Positions 21,258 to 33,043 of a stretch of 64,000 nucleotides of DNA are shown in pieces. Made by a program: the position numbers and the translations under genes. A model generated the notes under the pieces. That model was given only the letters and a program-made list of their open reading frames with translations. It had not been told where the DNA came from and did no database searches. The DNA is taken from NCBI RefSeq assembly GCF_027596085.1, contig NC_072465.1, positions 17,128,207 to 17,192,206 on the forward strand, read 5' to 3'. The stretch comes from Anoplopoma fimbria. Taxonomy: Eukaryota; Chordata; Actinopteri; Perciformes; Anoplopomatidae. The first letter of the stretch is position 1, and the number at the start of each line of letters is the position of its first letter.

Positions 21258-21590
21258 ATGGCTGGTGAGAAGGTTCTTGCTGGTTTGGCTAACAGGATAT
21301 TGAGTCTGGAGCGAATGAAGAAGACACAGCCAATTTCATTGAACAGCAGGCCAATCAGAAAACTGATAGGAAGACCCAGGGACATATAAAGTTCTTCATA
21401 AAGTGGTTAAATGAAGTGAAGCAGGAGAAAAGGATGCCAGAAAATATCCCCCTGCCTGAGCAAGACAAATTCCTCGCCATGTTCGTTCTCTCAGTCAGAA
21501 AAACCAGCGGCGAAGAATATGAACCCGATTTCACTGGTATCAAAGTTCAACAGCATCGGAAGACACCTCAGGGTAACAGCGAAAATCAAC
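21258..21590 (+). pseudogene. Crypton-type tyrosine recombinase relic (N-terminal part)
   Basis: Starting at an ATG (MAGEKVLAGLANRIL) and continuing after a frame change, the DNA reads EEDTANFIEQQANQKTDRKT, then GHIKFFIKWLNEVKQEKRMP and ENIPLPEQDKF, then VRKTSGEEYEPD. After another shift it reads SLVSKFNSIGRHLR. This order matches the N-terminal SAM-like region of Crypton-derived DUF3504 recombinases (KIAA1958-like). Shifts fall near 21305 and 21525. The catalytic tyrosine-recombinase domain is absent. It is a dead fragment. Confidence 0.72.
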
Positions 21591-22085
21591 ATAAAAAACA
21601 CATACATACACTCATCTCAAAGCCTGCCTTCTTCCGGAACAGGTCAGTATGAGAGTTGCATATCAAAAATAGCTGGAGGGACAATAACTAATGACAGAGA
21701 GCAAACCCACAGGAGACATTATAGGCAGAATGTATAGTGGGTGCTGCAATCAACACATTTACTGTATTGGTCAGTTTAAAGAGTAACATTTCTACATCTA
21801 ACTAGGGAAGTCTAACAAAACAGCCTGCAGCAAATGTTTCCTTCATGAAGGTTATGAAGTTCAGTTTTGCTGAAACTGTTTAAGTGAGCAGTTGATGGAG
21901 TTGAGTTTGAAGGCTGTTCGTGGTGCTGTTGCATATTTTTTCCACCACAACTACACCTACAGGGTTTCTAAATATCAGAATCTACAGCATTCAAAATTAC
22001 TATGAACTTGAATTAACCTCTCTCTAAAACATTTTCAACAAAACACAACCTTTGTGGTTTTTTAAAGTATGATGTATATTTTCAG
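21591..22085. other. Non-coding stretch
   Basis: No gene or repeat recognised between the Crypton relic and the SINE. Confidence 0.4.
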
Positions 22086-22430
22086 CTGCACGGTGGTGTA
22101 GTGGTTAGCACTGTCGCCTCACAGCAAGAGGGGCCCGGGTTCAATTCCCGGGCCAGACAACCTTCTGTGTGGAGTTTGCATGTTCTCCCCGTGTCAGCGT
22201 GGGTTCTCCCACAGTCCAAAGACATGCAGCTTAGGTTAATTGATGACTCTGAAATTGCCCGTAGGTGTGAATGTGAGCGTGAATGGTTGTCTGTCTATAT
22301 ATGTCTGCCCTGTGACAGACTGGCGACCTGTCCAGGGTGTACCCTGCCTTCGCCCATTGACAGCTGGGATCGGCTCCAGCACCCCGCGACCCTTAACTGG
22401 ATAAGCGGTTACGGAAAATGGAATGGAATG
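22086..22430 (+). mobile_element. tRNA-derived SINE (V-SINE/DANA-Mermaid type)
   Basis: The head has RNA polymerase III promoter boxes: A box near 22094-22104 (tggtgtagtgg) and B box near 22138-22149 (ggttcaattccc). The body carries the familiar conserved words tgtggagtttgcatgttctc and cagtccaaagacatgca, then gacctgtccagggtgtaccc. The tail ends ggataagcggttacgg. This is a widespread teleost SINE body; the exact family name is from memory. Confidence 0.85.
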
Positions 22431-23632
22431 TATATTTTCGAGGCTGTTGTATTAGAATGCATTATTTTAGCTGAATAAATTATGAGAAATCCTATATACT
22501 TTCAGAGAGCCGAGAAAGTGCATTAAAGACCATCAAATTGTAGTAGCTGTTAGTCTTTTATCTGATTCAATAAGTATCTCTATATGTTAAAGATTTTATA
22601 AAAAGGGCTCGTTAACTATAAAATACATTAGTGCTTCCAATGATATGGAGCTAAACAACTACAAATGGCAACAGCAAGTAAGTGTTGATACAACACAATA
22701 AATTATATTTGCAATATCATTTTGCAAATAAAAGGAGACTGGCGTCCACTTTAATGGCGGTGTAAGCTGACCTCTCAGACAGGCTAAGTGTCACTGGCAG
22801 ATGGTAGCGGCAGCCAGTCGGGACACACAGACGCATTCCTCCAGCAGCAGCAGAGTGATTGCGACAACCTGTGGTGTTGCCACCTGCTTCAGTACACTGC
22901 ATAATTAAACCACATCCACAAAACTCTCGCCTCAACACAATGACTCACTTTCCCAGCATCCCTCAAGCAGCACTCAGCGAGCTCATTCATCAGAAAGTGC
23001 TAAAAGGAGCTCAAACTGTTCACCTTCTCTCTCCTCCTTTGTCTTAAAGTCCGCTCCATGCCTCTGTCTCCTCTCCAAAACATACATCTCTTTCTGCTGC
23101 ACTTCCTAACAAACACCTCCCAACCCTTCAGAGGATTTAAAAAAAAAAAAAAATTGACATGCTCAGCTTTTAACAAAACACAGCTGCCTGAAAACACACA
23201 GTATGACTAGAATATGCGTGTGACGATCACGGGGGTTAGATATTGATCATTTACTTGCTGCCGCTTGACGTCAGCCCACCTAAGAGTTGGCAATGAATCA
23301 TCCCATCATACACACATTTCACATCACACGTTTCCTTTCCTGTTCTCCGACTACTAAAATAAGCATTCAGGCAGTGGCTCATAATGGTTATTTATGCACC
23401 TAGCCCATTTTTAGAAAATGTTAAATAATCCTTCCTTAGTCAAAATAGAAACACTGATAGCGTGTTCATATAAAGTATACTTTATTTCTTATTTTACTGT
23501 TATCATTGGTTTTATTCAATCATATTTCCCTGAATGGAGCATTTGCCTTTTCTTTGAATAAACACATTTGGCTATGGAAAACAAAATTCAAGTGATTGTG
23601 ATTGGTAGAAGAGAGTCCGAAAGACACAATAC
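22431..23632. other. Non-coding stretch next to tex264 exon 2
   Basis: No gene recognised. This should be tex264 intron 2 (minus strand) if the remaining exons lie further left, but no later tex264 exon was found here. Confidence 0.4.
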
Positions 23633-26600
23633 CTTGATATAGTGCTCTAGCCGAGGGTAAACTCGTCTTATTCCCAGGAGGACAGAGAAAAAGGTCCTGT
23701 GGGGGAACGAGGTAGTGACCACGTGTGTGGCTTCAGGAAAGGAGAAGACATTAAAGCCAGATGTCTCATAGCTCTTTAAAAGTTCCTCATCTGCCTCATT
23801 TTCTCCCTCGCTCAGAATACTGCCGACAGCACAGCGACACTGTGGTCCCGGCACCTAGAATAAAGGATCAAATGAAAACATAAGTAAAGGTTGATAAGAG
23901 AGAAGATATACACAAAATAAACTAAATTTAGACAGATCAGATAGAAAATATAGATAGACAGGAAAGGTAAGACTGGTGTAGTGTTAGCAGCATTTGACCT
24001 TTCCCTTTTTCCATCATTATTGTGATTCGTACTGCAATAATTACACAGAGCCTTCAATATGACAACAGCAGCACTGACAGATGAATGCTTTCAAGCAAAA
24101 ATGCTATTTCAGAACAATTCTTAATGGTTTCTTATGTTTTTGTGCATGAACTGATTGCATAAATAACAACATCATCTCTCCTCTTGGCAGGAAATCTCCC
24201 TGAGAAAACTCTGAAATGTCATTTTACCTGCAGTAACGTCAACATTTCCAAAGTCTCTGAAGACTAGTGAGTTTTAATGTAAGGTCATTTTGTGAGCCGT
24301 GCATAGCATACATTAAAAAACAATGGGATGTAGGTATCTTCTCTGAAGTCAGCCAGGTGCCAAATTTAAGGAGAAATGATTCTCATTAATCTGAGCTCTA
24401 ATTGGACCATTTGGCAACGCAGCAATTATTGCTCCTTCCTCCATTCTGAGCACCCTAGTGCCCATTAAAAAAAAAGAAGAAAAGGGAGACACTCTTTACA
24501 AATGAATACTCCTGGGACATCCAAGACTCTCTCCCCACTGTGCTGAGCTGAGCACCGCTGAAGGCTCATGTAATAAATAAGCTGGAATGGTCCAATTTGT
24601 CCATAAACCTATAGCACAGCCAATGTGTCTGACAATGCCTATTTTCTCCTCAATTCCTCCACATGCAAGGTCAGCCATGGGTAGAAGTGTGGTGTTCACT
24701 GTGTATTGCACACTAGGCTAATTATGCAGTTTCAAACACACGCACATAGAAATACTGCAAGAAGTGAGAATTATGCATACATCTGATCCAAAGATGTGTT
24801 TGGTAGAACAGATGAAAAACAGATGGCCTTATTTTGAGTGTTGTTAATAATATAGTGTAGTAGGCAACTGAAATATTGGCTACTAGACAGATTTTGTGAA
24901 TTTGAATAATCCTGTGATGAATTCTGATAAACAGATTCAGTGCTTAATCTGATTATACAGTGCAATCATTGGCTTTACTCCGGGTTGAACTGCAACAAAT
25001 AACCAATTAGCCAGTTCATTCTACTAAAACACTTTTTAATGCACAAATTGAGGAAACTGGCGAGACTACATTTCATTCGAATTGTATGATGATTGATTAA
25101 TTGGTTTGAGTTCATTTTAAGCAACAAATACCCAAACACTCTCTGGTTGCAGCACTTCCAATGTGATAATTTTATGTTTTTCTCTGTTATATATCATTCT
25201 AAACTGAATACATCTGTGTTATGGACTGTTGGTAGGACAAAACAAGACATTTGATGATGTCAGCAAGGACATCTGATGGGCATCTTTTGCTACTTTCTAA
25301 CATTTTATAGAACAAACTATTTATGGATTAATTGAGAAAATGGACTGCAGATTAATCGATAATGAAAATAATCGTTAGTTGCAGCCCTATTTCCAGGTGT
25401 TAGGAAAATAATATCACCTTAGTCTTCTTTTTCAGATGGGAATTTTTTCATCTATCTACTGTCATTTTCCAGCTCTATTAAAAGGTAGAGAATCTTCAGT
25501 TTTAGTCAAATTGTCTGACACTACATTCAGTCCGACATGAGGCCATTTCTAAGATTATGTTACGTCAGTGTTTCCTTTTGCCAGTGGTGTAATTTATAGA
25601 TTTTTCCTTCCATGTGTTGGTATTGTTGTCACGTATGAAGCAACAAACACACATACAACTCCAGGATGCACATGATACTTTAAAGATGACACGACACGGG
25701 TTGTCCCGTAAGCCTCGCACCAACTCGTGCTTTGGATGTTCAGTGGCGATATGAGATATATTCACCGAAAAAGATATGATCTCCATCGAATGAATAAACA
25801 TCTACTCACCACTCCAAATCAATAGTTACTCAAGTCAAAAGAAGAGTCAGGTTCATAGTGAAGCAGGCCGAAAAAACACTTAAAATGTTAAATACAAAAT
25901 ACATTGATTTCAAAAATCCAGTTAATGTCTTAGCTGATACAGATATAAAATTGTAAGTACTAAAAGGGCGTTTGGGAAACTTTACACAGGAGGATATTTT
26001 GGATGCTTGTTTAGGGGGCTTACAGTGGGGAATCTGAGCCAAGTGGATCTATTAATCATCACAGGGCTGGCCCACATCAAAGAACCAGCGGCATAAGAAA
26101 ACAAGCCTCCGTCCACAATCTTTGTTTTACTTCACTGCACTCATCAAGACATAAGTGTGCGGTCTTTTGAGGTTTCTTCAATACACTGACAGCACATCTG
26201 AAGCAAAAAGTTTCCGAAATTCAACTGAGGGAACAACGGCCGAGTCTCAGTTGTGCATGGTCTGAATTAACTTTGGTAAGGCAACAAAGTAAGAAAGGAA
26301 AACTATCTTCCCCAGCATACAAAGTACCACACTCAACATTCAGAGAGGCTTACATTTGACTTCATGAACGGGCAAGTATCAAAGAGATTTTCCACGATTT
26401 CATCATTCACAGCAAAGTGTAACGTTCGGACAGATACATATTTCCTGACCAGCCGCTGCTTCAGAAGCCAAGCCCACAGCTTTCATCGTATTGTGACCCA
26501 AAACACAGGTCTCTGAGGATCGGCAGACACATGTGTCATTTCACCACCATTCCACTTGTCACATAGCTTTATTTTTTTTAGACAATCTTGTCTCAAGGAC

Positions 26601-29600
26601 CGCAAACCATGACCATAATCGTTTACTTGGAATATCAAGTTTGACAGAAGACTACATGGTCCACCCCTGTTACCTCCCTCTGACGCTTGTCAAAGATGGA
26701 CTCAGAGGGGGAGAGAGGGGAGCTGCCGGGTAGAGGTGATGTGGGAGCACTGGGTCAGAATCCCCCCCTGGCTTTGAAACTGTGAAGAGGCGGGTGGTGG
26801 GGAGGGGTTTAGTGAGTGGGGCTCAGAATATCTGTTAGCCGTTTGAAGGAACAGACCGACCTGCTCCAGCCCTGTATCCATGGCAACCATCTGAAGACCA
26901 ACTCAAGTCCTTGTTGAGGTATTTTGTTTCTCCAGAGGAAGTGATTAAAGGAGGTAAAAGTGAGAAAACTGAGAACAGTGGACGAGACTAGCCGCGCTGA
27001 CACTTATGCTCAGTCAGCTGCACTTTTGAAAATCTTTCTCACTGAAAAAATATCAATGGACAGTGTCTCACTATTTAGACCAGAAATACCAGTCCTCAGA
27101 CATGAGAGCACTCTCTGGTTCTCCTGACGACGGGACTGAATGGCATCGTGAGGCTCAGACGCTAATGAGCTGGGATCATTACGCCAATTACTTTAACTTA
27201 GATCAGGACTTGGCTGTGACCATGCAGAGAAACTAGGACCCGATGCTGGCTTAATTGCCAGCTTGGGAAAAAAGAAGATGAGCATAACAAAAGTGTTTTG
27301 AAGCAGAGCTGAAGACCAGAGTCCACCACTGAACCCTGGTTACATTCCATCAGGTTGTTGTGCATCAGGCAACAGCAGGTTTAAGAAGTGCCACTTAAGT
27401 CAATACTGTTGAAAGGCAGATGTCGGCATTTTTCAGAGTCAGACAATACATGCAAATGTTAGAGTTGAGTGATACTGACAGAGGTGATATCACAGCATAG
27501 TTGACAATATGTGACAACGTTTGGTACTGACTATTAGCGCTTCCATATACTTTATTTCTACTAAAAATACAAGTATGTAGCATGGGAAGCAAAGAAGCAC
27601 TAATAATGGCCAAGCAAGACGCTAATTGTCCCTTCCACTCAGCTAAAGATGCTAACTGTATGAATATGCACTCAGTTGCCAGTTTATTAATTAGGCTAAA
27701 CCTTTCAAAAAACTAGTCAAGTCAAACTTTATTATCCAACTAAAGGGAACTGTGGTTGCAGTCAGATATACAAACACATTCTTTATAAAAAACATAATGC
27801 AACAATCTGGACAAATCACAGGGTCAAATTGTTCAAAAGGTGAGATCTTAAAAAGGTGCTATATAAATAAAGTTATTATTATTATTCTATTGTACTGACA
27901 TTTTTATTATTTTGTTCATCCCATTTACATCAATAAGAGTAGGCTCATTAGCAGAAACACTGCTCTGTGTAATTATCTATTAAAACTATTGTTTTATTAT
28001 CAATTTAATCATTGTTTTGTTTTCTTAATTAACCGATTATTCAATAGTCAAGATATATTAAAGATATATTAATGATAGTCTCAAATATGTCCGAGCTCTC
28101 TAATGCATTCTCTCGCAGAGGTCATAAAAAGTTCAGCAGTTTGTTACGGGTATGGCAGCCAGCTTCACACAGTGTTCTACATTTTGCTACAGTATTTTCT
28201 ACACTTACCTGAACCTCCAGACCCTCCACCGCGCATCACACTGTACTGCTTAACCATTTCAAGCTACACCTTGTCACATTCCTTCGCGTTCTGTTTGGGC
28301 AGAGCCTTTTGAAAATACAACTCAAGCTGGATTCTCTTAAAAAAGTGGGAACTAGCACTGCATGATTTTGGAGACCCCAGAGAGTGAGAAGGATTATGTA
28401 TCAGGAAAACAGTTCCAGCAGACAATATTTCCTGCTGCTTAAAGACACTGAGATTTTGGAAAGGATGGAGTTCACACAGGGAAGAGATAGGAATGTAGGA
28501 AAAACATCTCACAGACAAACCCAACTTAGTAATTGTTTTTTTCATCGGCATTATTGGGGCAGTTAAAGAGACTAGAAGAGTTTCAGTCACATTTGCTTAA
28601 GTGTTGTAAGCTTCCACATTTTGACCCCTGATCTTTATGAAACTCCAAAATGGTTAATATTTAAAAATTTGTGAAAACCCCAAGCTAACAATACAAGCTA
28701 TATTAATCTGACTGTCAGAGGGTGAATCAAATACAATCCACCTGCAAAGTTGTTTGATAGAATATGTTTGATGATTAATAAATACACCATAACTCTGCAG
28801 CTGCAGGTAGACTCCCTAGTGGCAGATTTGAACTGTGGTCCTCCAACATACAACATATCACAAACATAACAGTCAAACACATGTGTCTCAGTCAGATGAG
28901 TTGAGACATCTGACCTAGACTCTTTTGATAATGCTGCCAATGATTAATCAGCACAAGGATGTTTTTGAAAGAAGCCCAGCAGATAGACTCAACAGATCTC
29001 ATTCAAACTGTGAAATCAGCTCAATCAGACTCTAAAAGAAATTAGGATGTAGTTCAGTACTGTGAAAAAAAATCAATATCATCATGTAATTAAATAACCA
29101 TCTGTTGATGAATTGCAATGAATATTGGTAGTAGGGGATCATAGTTTATTGCTTTAAGACAGTATGCCATGACTACATGAAATATAACTAAACTGATTGT
29201 TCATTGTGAAAATAAACATTTCACTGGACAAATGAAATTGTTTTAAATATCAGTTGTTATTTTGTGTTTTACCTCTGATCCCTTTACTGGTTTTAAGAGA
29301 ATGGCGTTATCGCCATCTAGCGGTCGGCCAAACAACCTAGTTTACATAGTAAAATCCGTCTTATTTTTAAGCTAAAAGTAAAAAAAAAAATGGCAAAATA
29401 AATATCTGTTCTAGTAAGTGTTGTGTAATGAATATTTACCTTTTTAGGGTCATCATAAAACACTCCGATACACGAGAGCTTTGGTCCAATACTTTGAGAC
29501 TCTTTGAAAAGTTGTACGCAGTTTTGGTATGGACCTTCTTTGAATTTGTAGACGAATGTGATCTTCTTTAAGGGAGGAGAACCAGTCAGTACGGTAATGT

Positions 29601-29694
29601 CTGAGAGGAGTCCCGAGTACAAAACGTAGCCAGCTACGGTCAGGAGACCCATCAGCAGACTACTGACCACACACAGACAGAGCCAGTCCAGCAT
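23633..29694 (-). CDS. tex264: TEX264, ER-phagy receptor, first two coding exons
   Basis: TEX264 is a single-pass ER membrane protein that recruits autophagy machinery for ER-phagy and has a GyrI-like cytosolic domain. Coding exon 1 is 29694-29440 (85 codons: N-terminal membrane anchor near residues 4-27, then VLTGSPPLKKITFVYKFKEG and ESQSIGPKLSCIGVFYDDP). Coding exon 2 is 23854-23633 (74 codons), with CRCAVGSILSEGE and the FPEATHVVTTSFPHRTFFSV block. Both junctions are phase 0 with good GT-AG sites. Intron 1 is about 5.6 kb and holds a hAT-type element and one arm of an inverted repeat. The C-terminal part, including the LC3-interacting region expected near the end, was not found, so the gene is partial here. 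It is head to head with gpx1, ATG-to-ATG about 870 bp. Confidence 0.9.
24990..25389 (-). mobile_element. hAT-type non-autonomous element
   Basis: Read on the minus strand it starts with agggctgcaactaacgatta and continues into tttcattatcgattaatctg, the hallmark terminus of a common teleost hAT-like element. Internal words such as ggtaggacaaaacaagacattt and aattggtttgag follow in the expected order, and the far end (caacaaataaccaattag) resembles the opposite terminus. It has no coding capacity. Confidence 0.6.
27840..27885 (+). repeat. Retroposon-like tail
   Basis: gtgctatataaataaagttattattattatt resembles the 3' tail of widespread teleost non-LTR or SINE elements that end in a simple ATT repeat. 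No body could be recognised upstream. Confidence 0.4.
29066..29258 (+). repeat. Inverted repeat, left arm
   Basis: About 190 bp that is the reverse complement of 32853-33043 with one mismatch that I can see (aatcAatatc against aatcGgtatc-type position near 29074). It lies in tex264 intron 1. No coding capacity. Confidence 0.9.
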
Positions 29695-30562
29695 GGTCGG
29701 TGTGGGAGCTGACGGCCGAGCAGGTTGCTTAACTTCTTCTGAACCCTTAACGCAGTTGTTACAATAGGCTGTAGCATTAACAGCCTAACATTTACAAGCA
29801 CGTGTTTGGTGGTGTTTCTGTTTGCATTTGTCCTTGTGTTAACTAAAAGGACTATTGCTCTACTAACAGTACACATTGCACTGTGCTTCCTGGAAAGTAC
29901 CATCTATGCCGACCAAAAGGGGGGGGGACTCTGTTACAAACAAACTTCTAAAACTCTTAATATAAAACATGTCCATGTAAAAAATAAAATAAAAATAAAA
30001 ACACTTTCAAAATCCAAATTGAAGCTTGTACTTAATTAGTGTGCCGATCCAATAGTGATGGATCTTTGATAAGTGCAAACTTTTATATCCGGTAACCCAC
30101 ATTATGTAATGCCCATTGTTGACACTTTTTGTCATGTTTTTCATTTTGCATAGAAGCTTAAGTCAGTAATCTGTAGATGTGCAAAGCATATAGGCTCTGC
30201 AAAGTGATCAGAAACATATGTAGTAGGGGTTTAACTCATTTACCATACTTGGCTAATAATTAAAAATAAAACTGCATCATGGCAAGGCACTTCCTTGAAT
30301 GGCCATGTGAGTCAGAGAATAATTGAATTAATAACATCTGAGAACATTTATTTTGTGATTGAACGTGATGGATATTGCACCCAAAAAAAAGGAGAGAAGG
30401 TTACAACAATTTGAAATAATCAAGCCTTGAGAGTTGTGTGACATCTGTCCCGCCCCATATGAGGGTTGGACTTGAAGGGAACTTGTTCACATTGAACCGC
30501 CTAAACAGAGATAAGCTTTCTATAATCTACTTGTTTGTGTGATTCAACCGGAATTCACGAAA

Positions 30563-32109
30563 ATGGCTGGGAATGTGAGGACATTTTACGACCTGACAGC
30601 TAAACTGCTGTGTGGAAAAGGCTTCAGTTGTTCTGCACTGAAGGGTAAAGTTGTTCTCATTGAGAATGTGGCGTCTCTGTGAGGAACAACCACCAGGGAC
30701 TATACCCAGATGAACGAGCTCCACAGTCGTTACTCGACCGAGGGCCTCGTTATTCTGGGTGTGCCCTGTAATCAGTTTGGACATCAGGTAAGGCCAAGTG
30801 TGAATTCAAAAGTGTCTGTCAATACTGTTTACCCATGGCATGATACTATTTAAATATTTAAACTAGAACATAATCTGATGTGTCTTGCTCGAATGTAGAC
30901 ATGTCTGTGCTTCTTGATCACTGGGACAAAAAACAAATGAAGATTGCTCTTTATTAATGTCATGCATTCTAGTAGCCTAATAACACATTTTTATTTGAAC
31001 ATCTGAATGACGTATTTGTTAAATTAGCCTTCATGAGTCTTTTCAGTGTGCATTAAGACGTTGTAACAGTTACACAGTTTGTCCTTTAGGGTTTTTAGTA
31101 CAGTAAAAAAAAAAAAATGCAATATCACATTAACCCTCAACATTGCAACCAAGGACTACGGACTAGCAAAATGTTAACGTATTTCTTCAACATTATATTA
31201 TGTTATGTAATTAATGTTATCTGAAGAAATAAGTCATTATTATTATTATTATTAATTTAGGAAAAATATAGTTTATTGTGTAAAGCCAAAATACACATAG
31301 CCCTTGAGGAAATCTGTCAGCTGCATCTGTTTCTGGCCCCTCTAAAAATGGCTGATAGAATGCCCCTACCGCCTTGATAGTGTGTGATACTCTACATTCA
31401 TAATGTTACTTACATCAAGTATTATCAGAAAAATGTACTTAAAATACCAAAATGAAAAGTACTCATAAGCAGCAGAATGTATGTGTAAGTGCATTGATGA
31501 AAGGCCTAAGAGCATTGTAGCCTACTGTATAGTTGGTAGAGGTTGAGCTTATAAGCTTCTTTAAGATTGAGCAGTTGTGCACTGTGTCTCATATTTTATA
31601 ACTTGATCAAAGGTTTTGTATGTAAAAATCTGAATCTGCAAAATGACCAGTATCTGCAGCTGTTTAAAGTAGTATTACTTGGAAACAAGGTGTTGTATGA
31701 ACCTGATTGCATACTGTCTATCTATGATGTATTGTATGTTTATTTTGTTTTATAACAGGAGAACTGCAAGAATGATGAAATCCTAAAGTCCCTGAAGTAT
31801 GTCCGTCCAGGGAATTCCTTTGAACCCAAGTTCCAGCTCCTTGAGAAAGTAAATGTAAACGGAGAGGATGCCCACCCCTTGTTTGTGTATCTGAAGGAAA
31901 AGCTTCCATTCCCCTGTGATGATGCCATGGCTCTCATGACTGATCCAAAGCTCATCATGTGGAGTCCGGTCCGTCGGAACGACGTCTCCTGGAACTTTGA
32001 GAAGTTCCTGGTCAGTCCTGATGGGGAGCCCTACAAGCGCTACAGCAGAAATTTCCTCACCATTGATATTGAGGCAGATATTAAAGAGCTACTTAAGAGG
32101 GTCAAGTAA
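30563..32109 (+). CDS. gpx1: Glutathione peroxidase 1, selenoprotein
   Basis: Cytosolic glutathione peroxidase that reduces hydrogen peroxide and organic peroxides with glutathione. Exon 1 is 30563-30787 (75 codons) and exon 2 is 31759-32109; both junctions are phase 0. The 191-aa product contains an in-frame TGA at 30680-30682, codon 40, inside [13 protein letters not shown], where GPX1/2 carry selenocysteine. Other catalytic residues are Q75, W153 and N154 (DVSWNFEKF). The sequence [20 protein letters not shown] and the length fit fish gpx1; gpx2 is the alternative but similarity in the 100-190 region favours gpx1. Exon 1 ends at CNQFGHQ and exon 2 begins ENCKN. A SECIS in the 3' UTR (32298-32341) supports UGA recoding. 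Gene-finding tools that read TGA as stop would truncate it. Confidence 0.93.
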
Positions 32110-32297
32110 AGTGTGCTACAGCACGCTGTGGGTGGCTTTAAGGGGTATCAGTTAAGACCAGTCGAGCCAACAAGTTAAGTCAGAGGCTTACACGTTTGTT
32201 TGGGGCATTTCATCATGTTTTTCTACCTTCATAAGTCCATTGCAACACTGTGATGTTTCCAGTGCAGTACACTTTGGTTGTTCAGCCTATTTACCCA

Positions 32298-32341
32298 ATG
32301 AAGACACTCTTTGAAACCTGTTTGTGTGTGGAGTTTCTGAT
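32298..32341 (+). promoter_or_regulatory. gpx1: SECIS element of gpx1
   Basis: ATGA at 32298-32301, unpaired AAA at 32314-32316 in the apical loop, and TGAT at 32338-32341 give the canonical SECIS core with its non-Watson-Crick quartet. The flanking agacactc and gagtttct pair over 8 bp with one mismatch. Placement about 190 nt after the stop codon is as expected. It directs selenocysteine insertion at codon 40. Confidence 0.85.
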
Positions 32342-32405
32342 GAGCATGTAAATAACTGACTGCCTGACTGTATAACTCATGCATTGGGTAGACTTAAAGA
32401 GGGAA

Positions 32406-32411
32406 AATAAA
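32406..32411 (+). terminator. gpx1: gpx1 polyadenylation signal
   Basis: AATAAA about 300 nt after the stop codon and 65 nt after the SECIS core; the first good signal downstream. Confidence 0.65.
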
Positions 32412-32536
32412 AAATGTAATGTCATATAAAGTGCTACTGTCATTTCTGTACACTGCATACATACACACAAAATTCCAGTATTATCAGAAAATAAGTTATT
32501 TATTTTTGAGGTAGTCCTTTAAAGTACTGCTTTATA

Positions 32537-32763
32537 CAGTACCAGTCAAAAGTTTGGACACACCTTCTCAATCAACTACTTTGAAGAATCTAAAATATAA
32601 AACATATTCTGGTTTGTTGAGCATTTGTTTGTTTACCACATCATTCCACATGTGTTCCTTCATAGTTTGGATGTCTTCAATATTAATCTACAATGTAGAA
32701 AAAAATAAAAATAAAGAAAAACCATTTAATGAGAAGGTGTGTCCAACCTTTTGACTGATACTG
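32537..32763. mobile_element. Tc1-like non-autonomous element (MITE)
   Basis: 227 bp with long inverted termini: the left reads cagtaccagtcaaaagtttg then gacacaccttctca; the right, on the minus strand, reads cagtatcagtcaaaaggttg then gacacaccttctca. It is flanked by TA dinucleotides (32535-32536 and 32764-32765), the Tc1/mariner target. This terminal sequence is common in teleosts. It lies about 430 bp downstream of gpx1 and has no coding capacity. Confidence 0.85.
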
Positions 32764-32852
32764 TATGCCAGTGCACTACTAGATAGTCTTTTTACTGGTG
32801 TGAACAAAATATGTGGATAGTTTTGACAATTACGCAAATAACTGATATTTAA

Positions 32853-33043
32853 AACAACTGATATTTAAAACAATTTCATTTGTCCAGTGAAATGTTTATT
32901 TTCACAATGAACAATCAGTTTAGTTATATTTCATGTAGTCATGGCATACTGTCTTAAAGCAATAAACTATGATCCCCTACTACCAATATTCATTGCAATT
33001 CATCAACAGATGGTTATTTAATTACATGATGATACTGATTTTT
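32853..33043 (-). repeat. Inverted repeat, right arm, with 13-bp flanking direct repeat
   Basis: Reverse complement of 29066-29258 with one visible mismatch. The arm is bracketed by the 13-mer ttttgacaattac at 32821-32833 and again at 33040-33052, which looks like a target-site duplication. Between the first 13-mer and the shared sequence a 16-bp unit (actgatatttaaaaca) occurs twice; the left arm has only one copy. Confidence 0.88.

Larger units (their letters stand above)
23855..29439 (-). other. tex264: tex264 intron 1
   Basis: About 5.6 kb between coding exons 1 and 2. It contains a hAT-type element (~24990-25389), a repeat tail at ~27840-27885, a further AATCATTG/ATTAACCGATTATTC-rich hAT-like remnant near 27970-28060 and the left inverted-repeat arm at 29066-29258. 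No nested gene was recognised. Confidence 0.7.

Noticed and set aside
22094..22149. Possible tRNA gene (A and B boxes)
   Set aside because: The rest of a cloverleaf is missing and the body continues as a SINE; a second inverted copy lies at 55.3-55.6 kb.
23633..23854. tex264 exon 2 as an isolated pseudogene
   Set aside because: Clean GT-AG sites, phase-0 joining to exon 1 and conserved residues argue for a functional exon.
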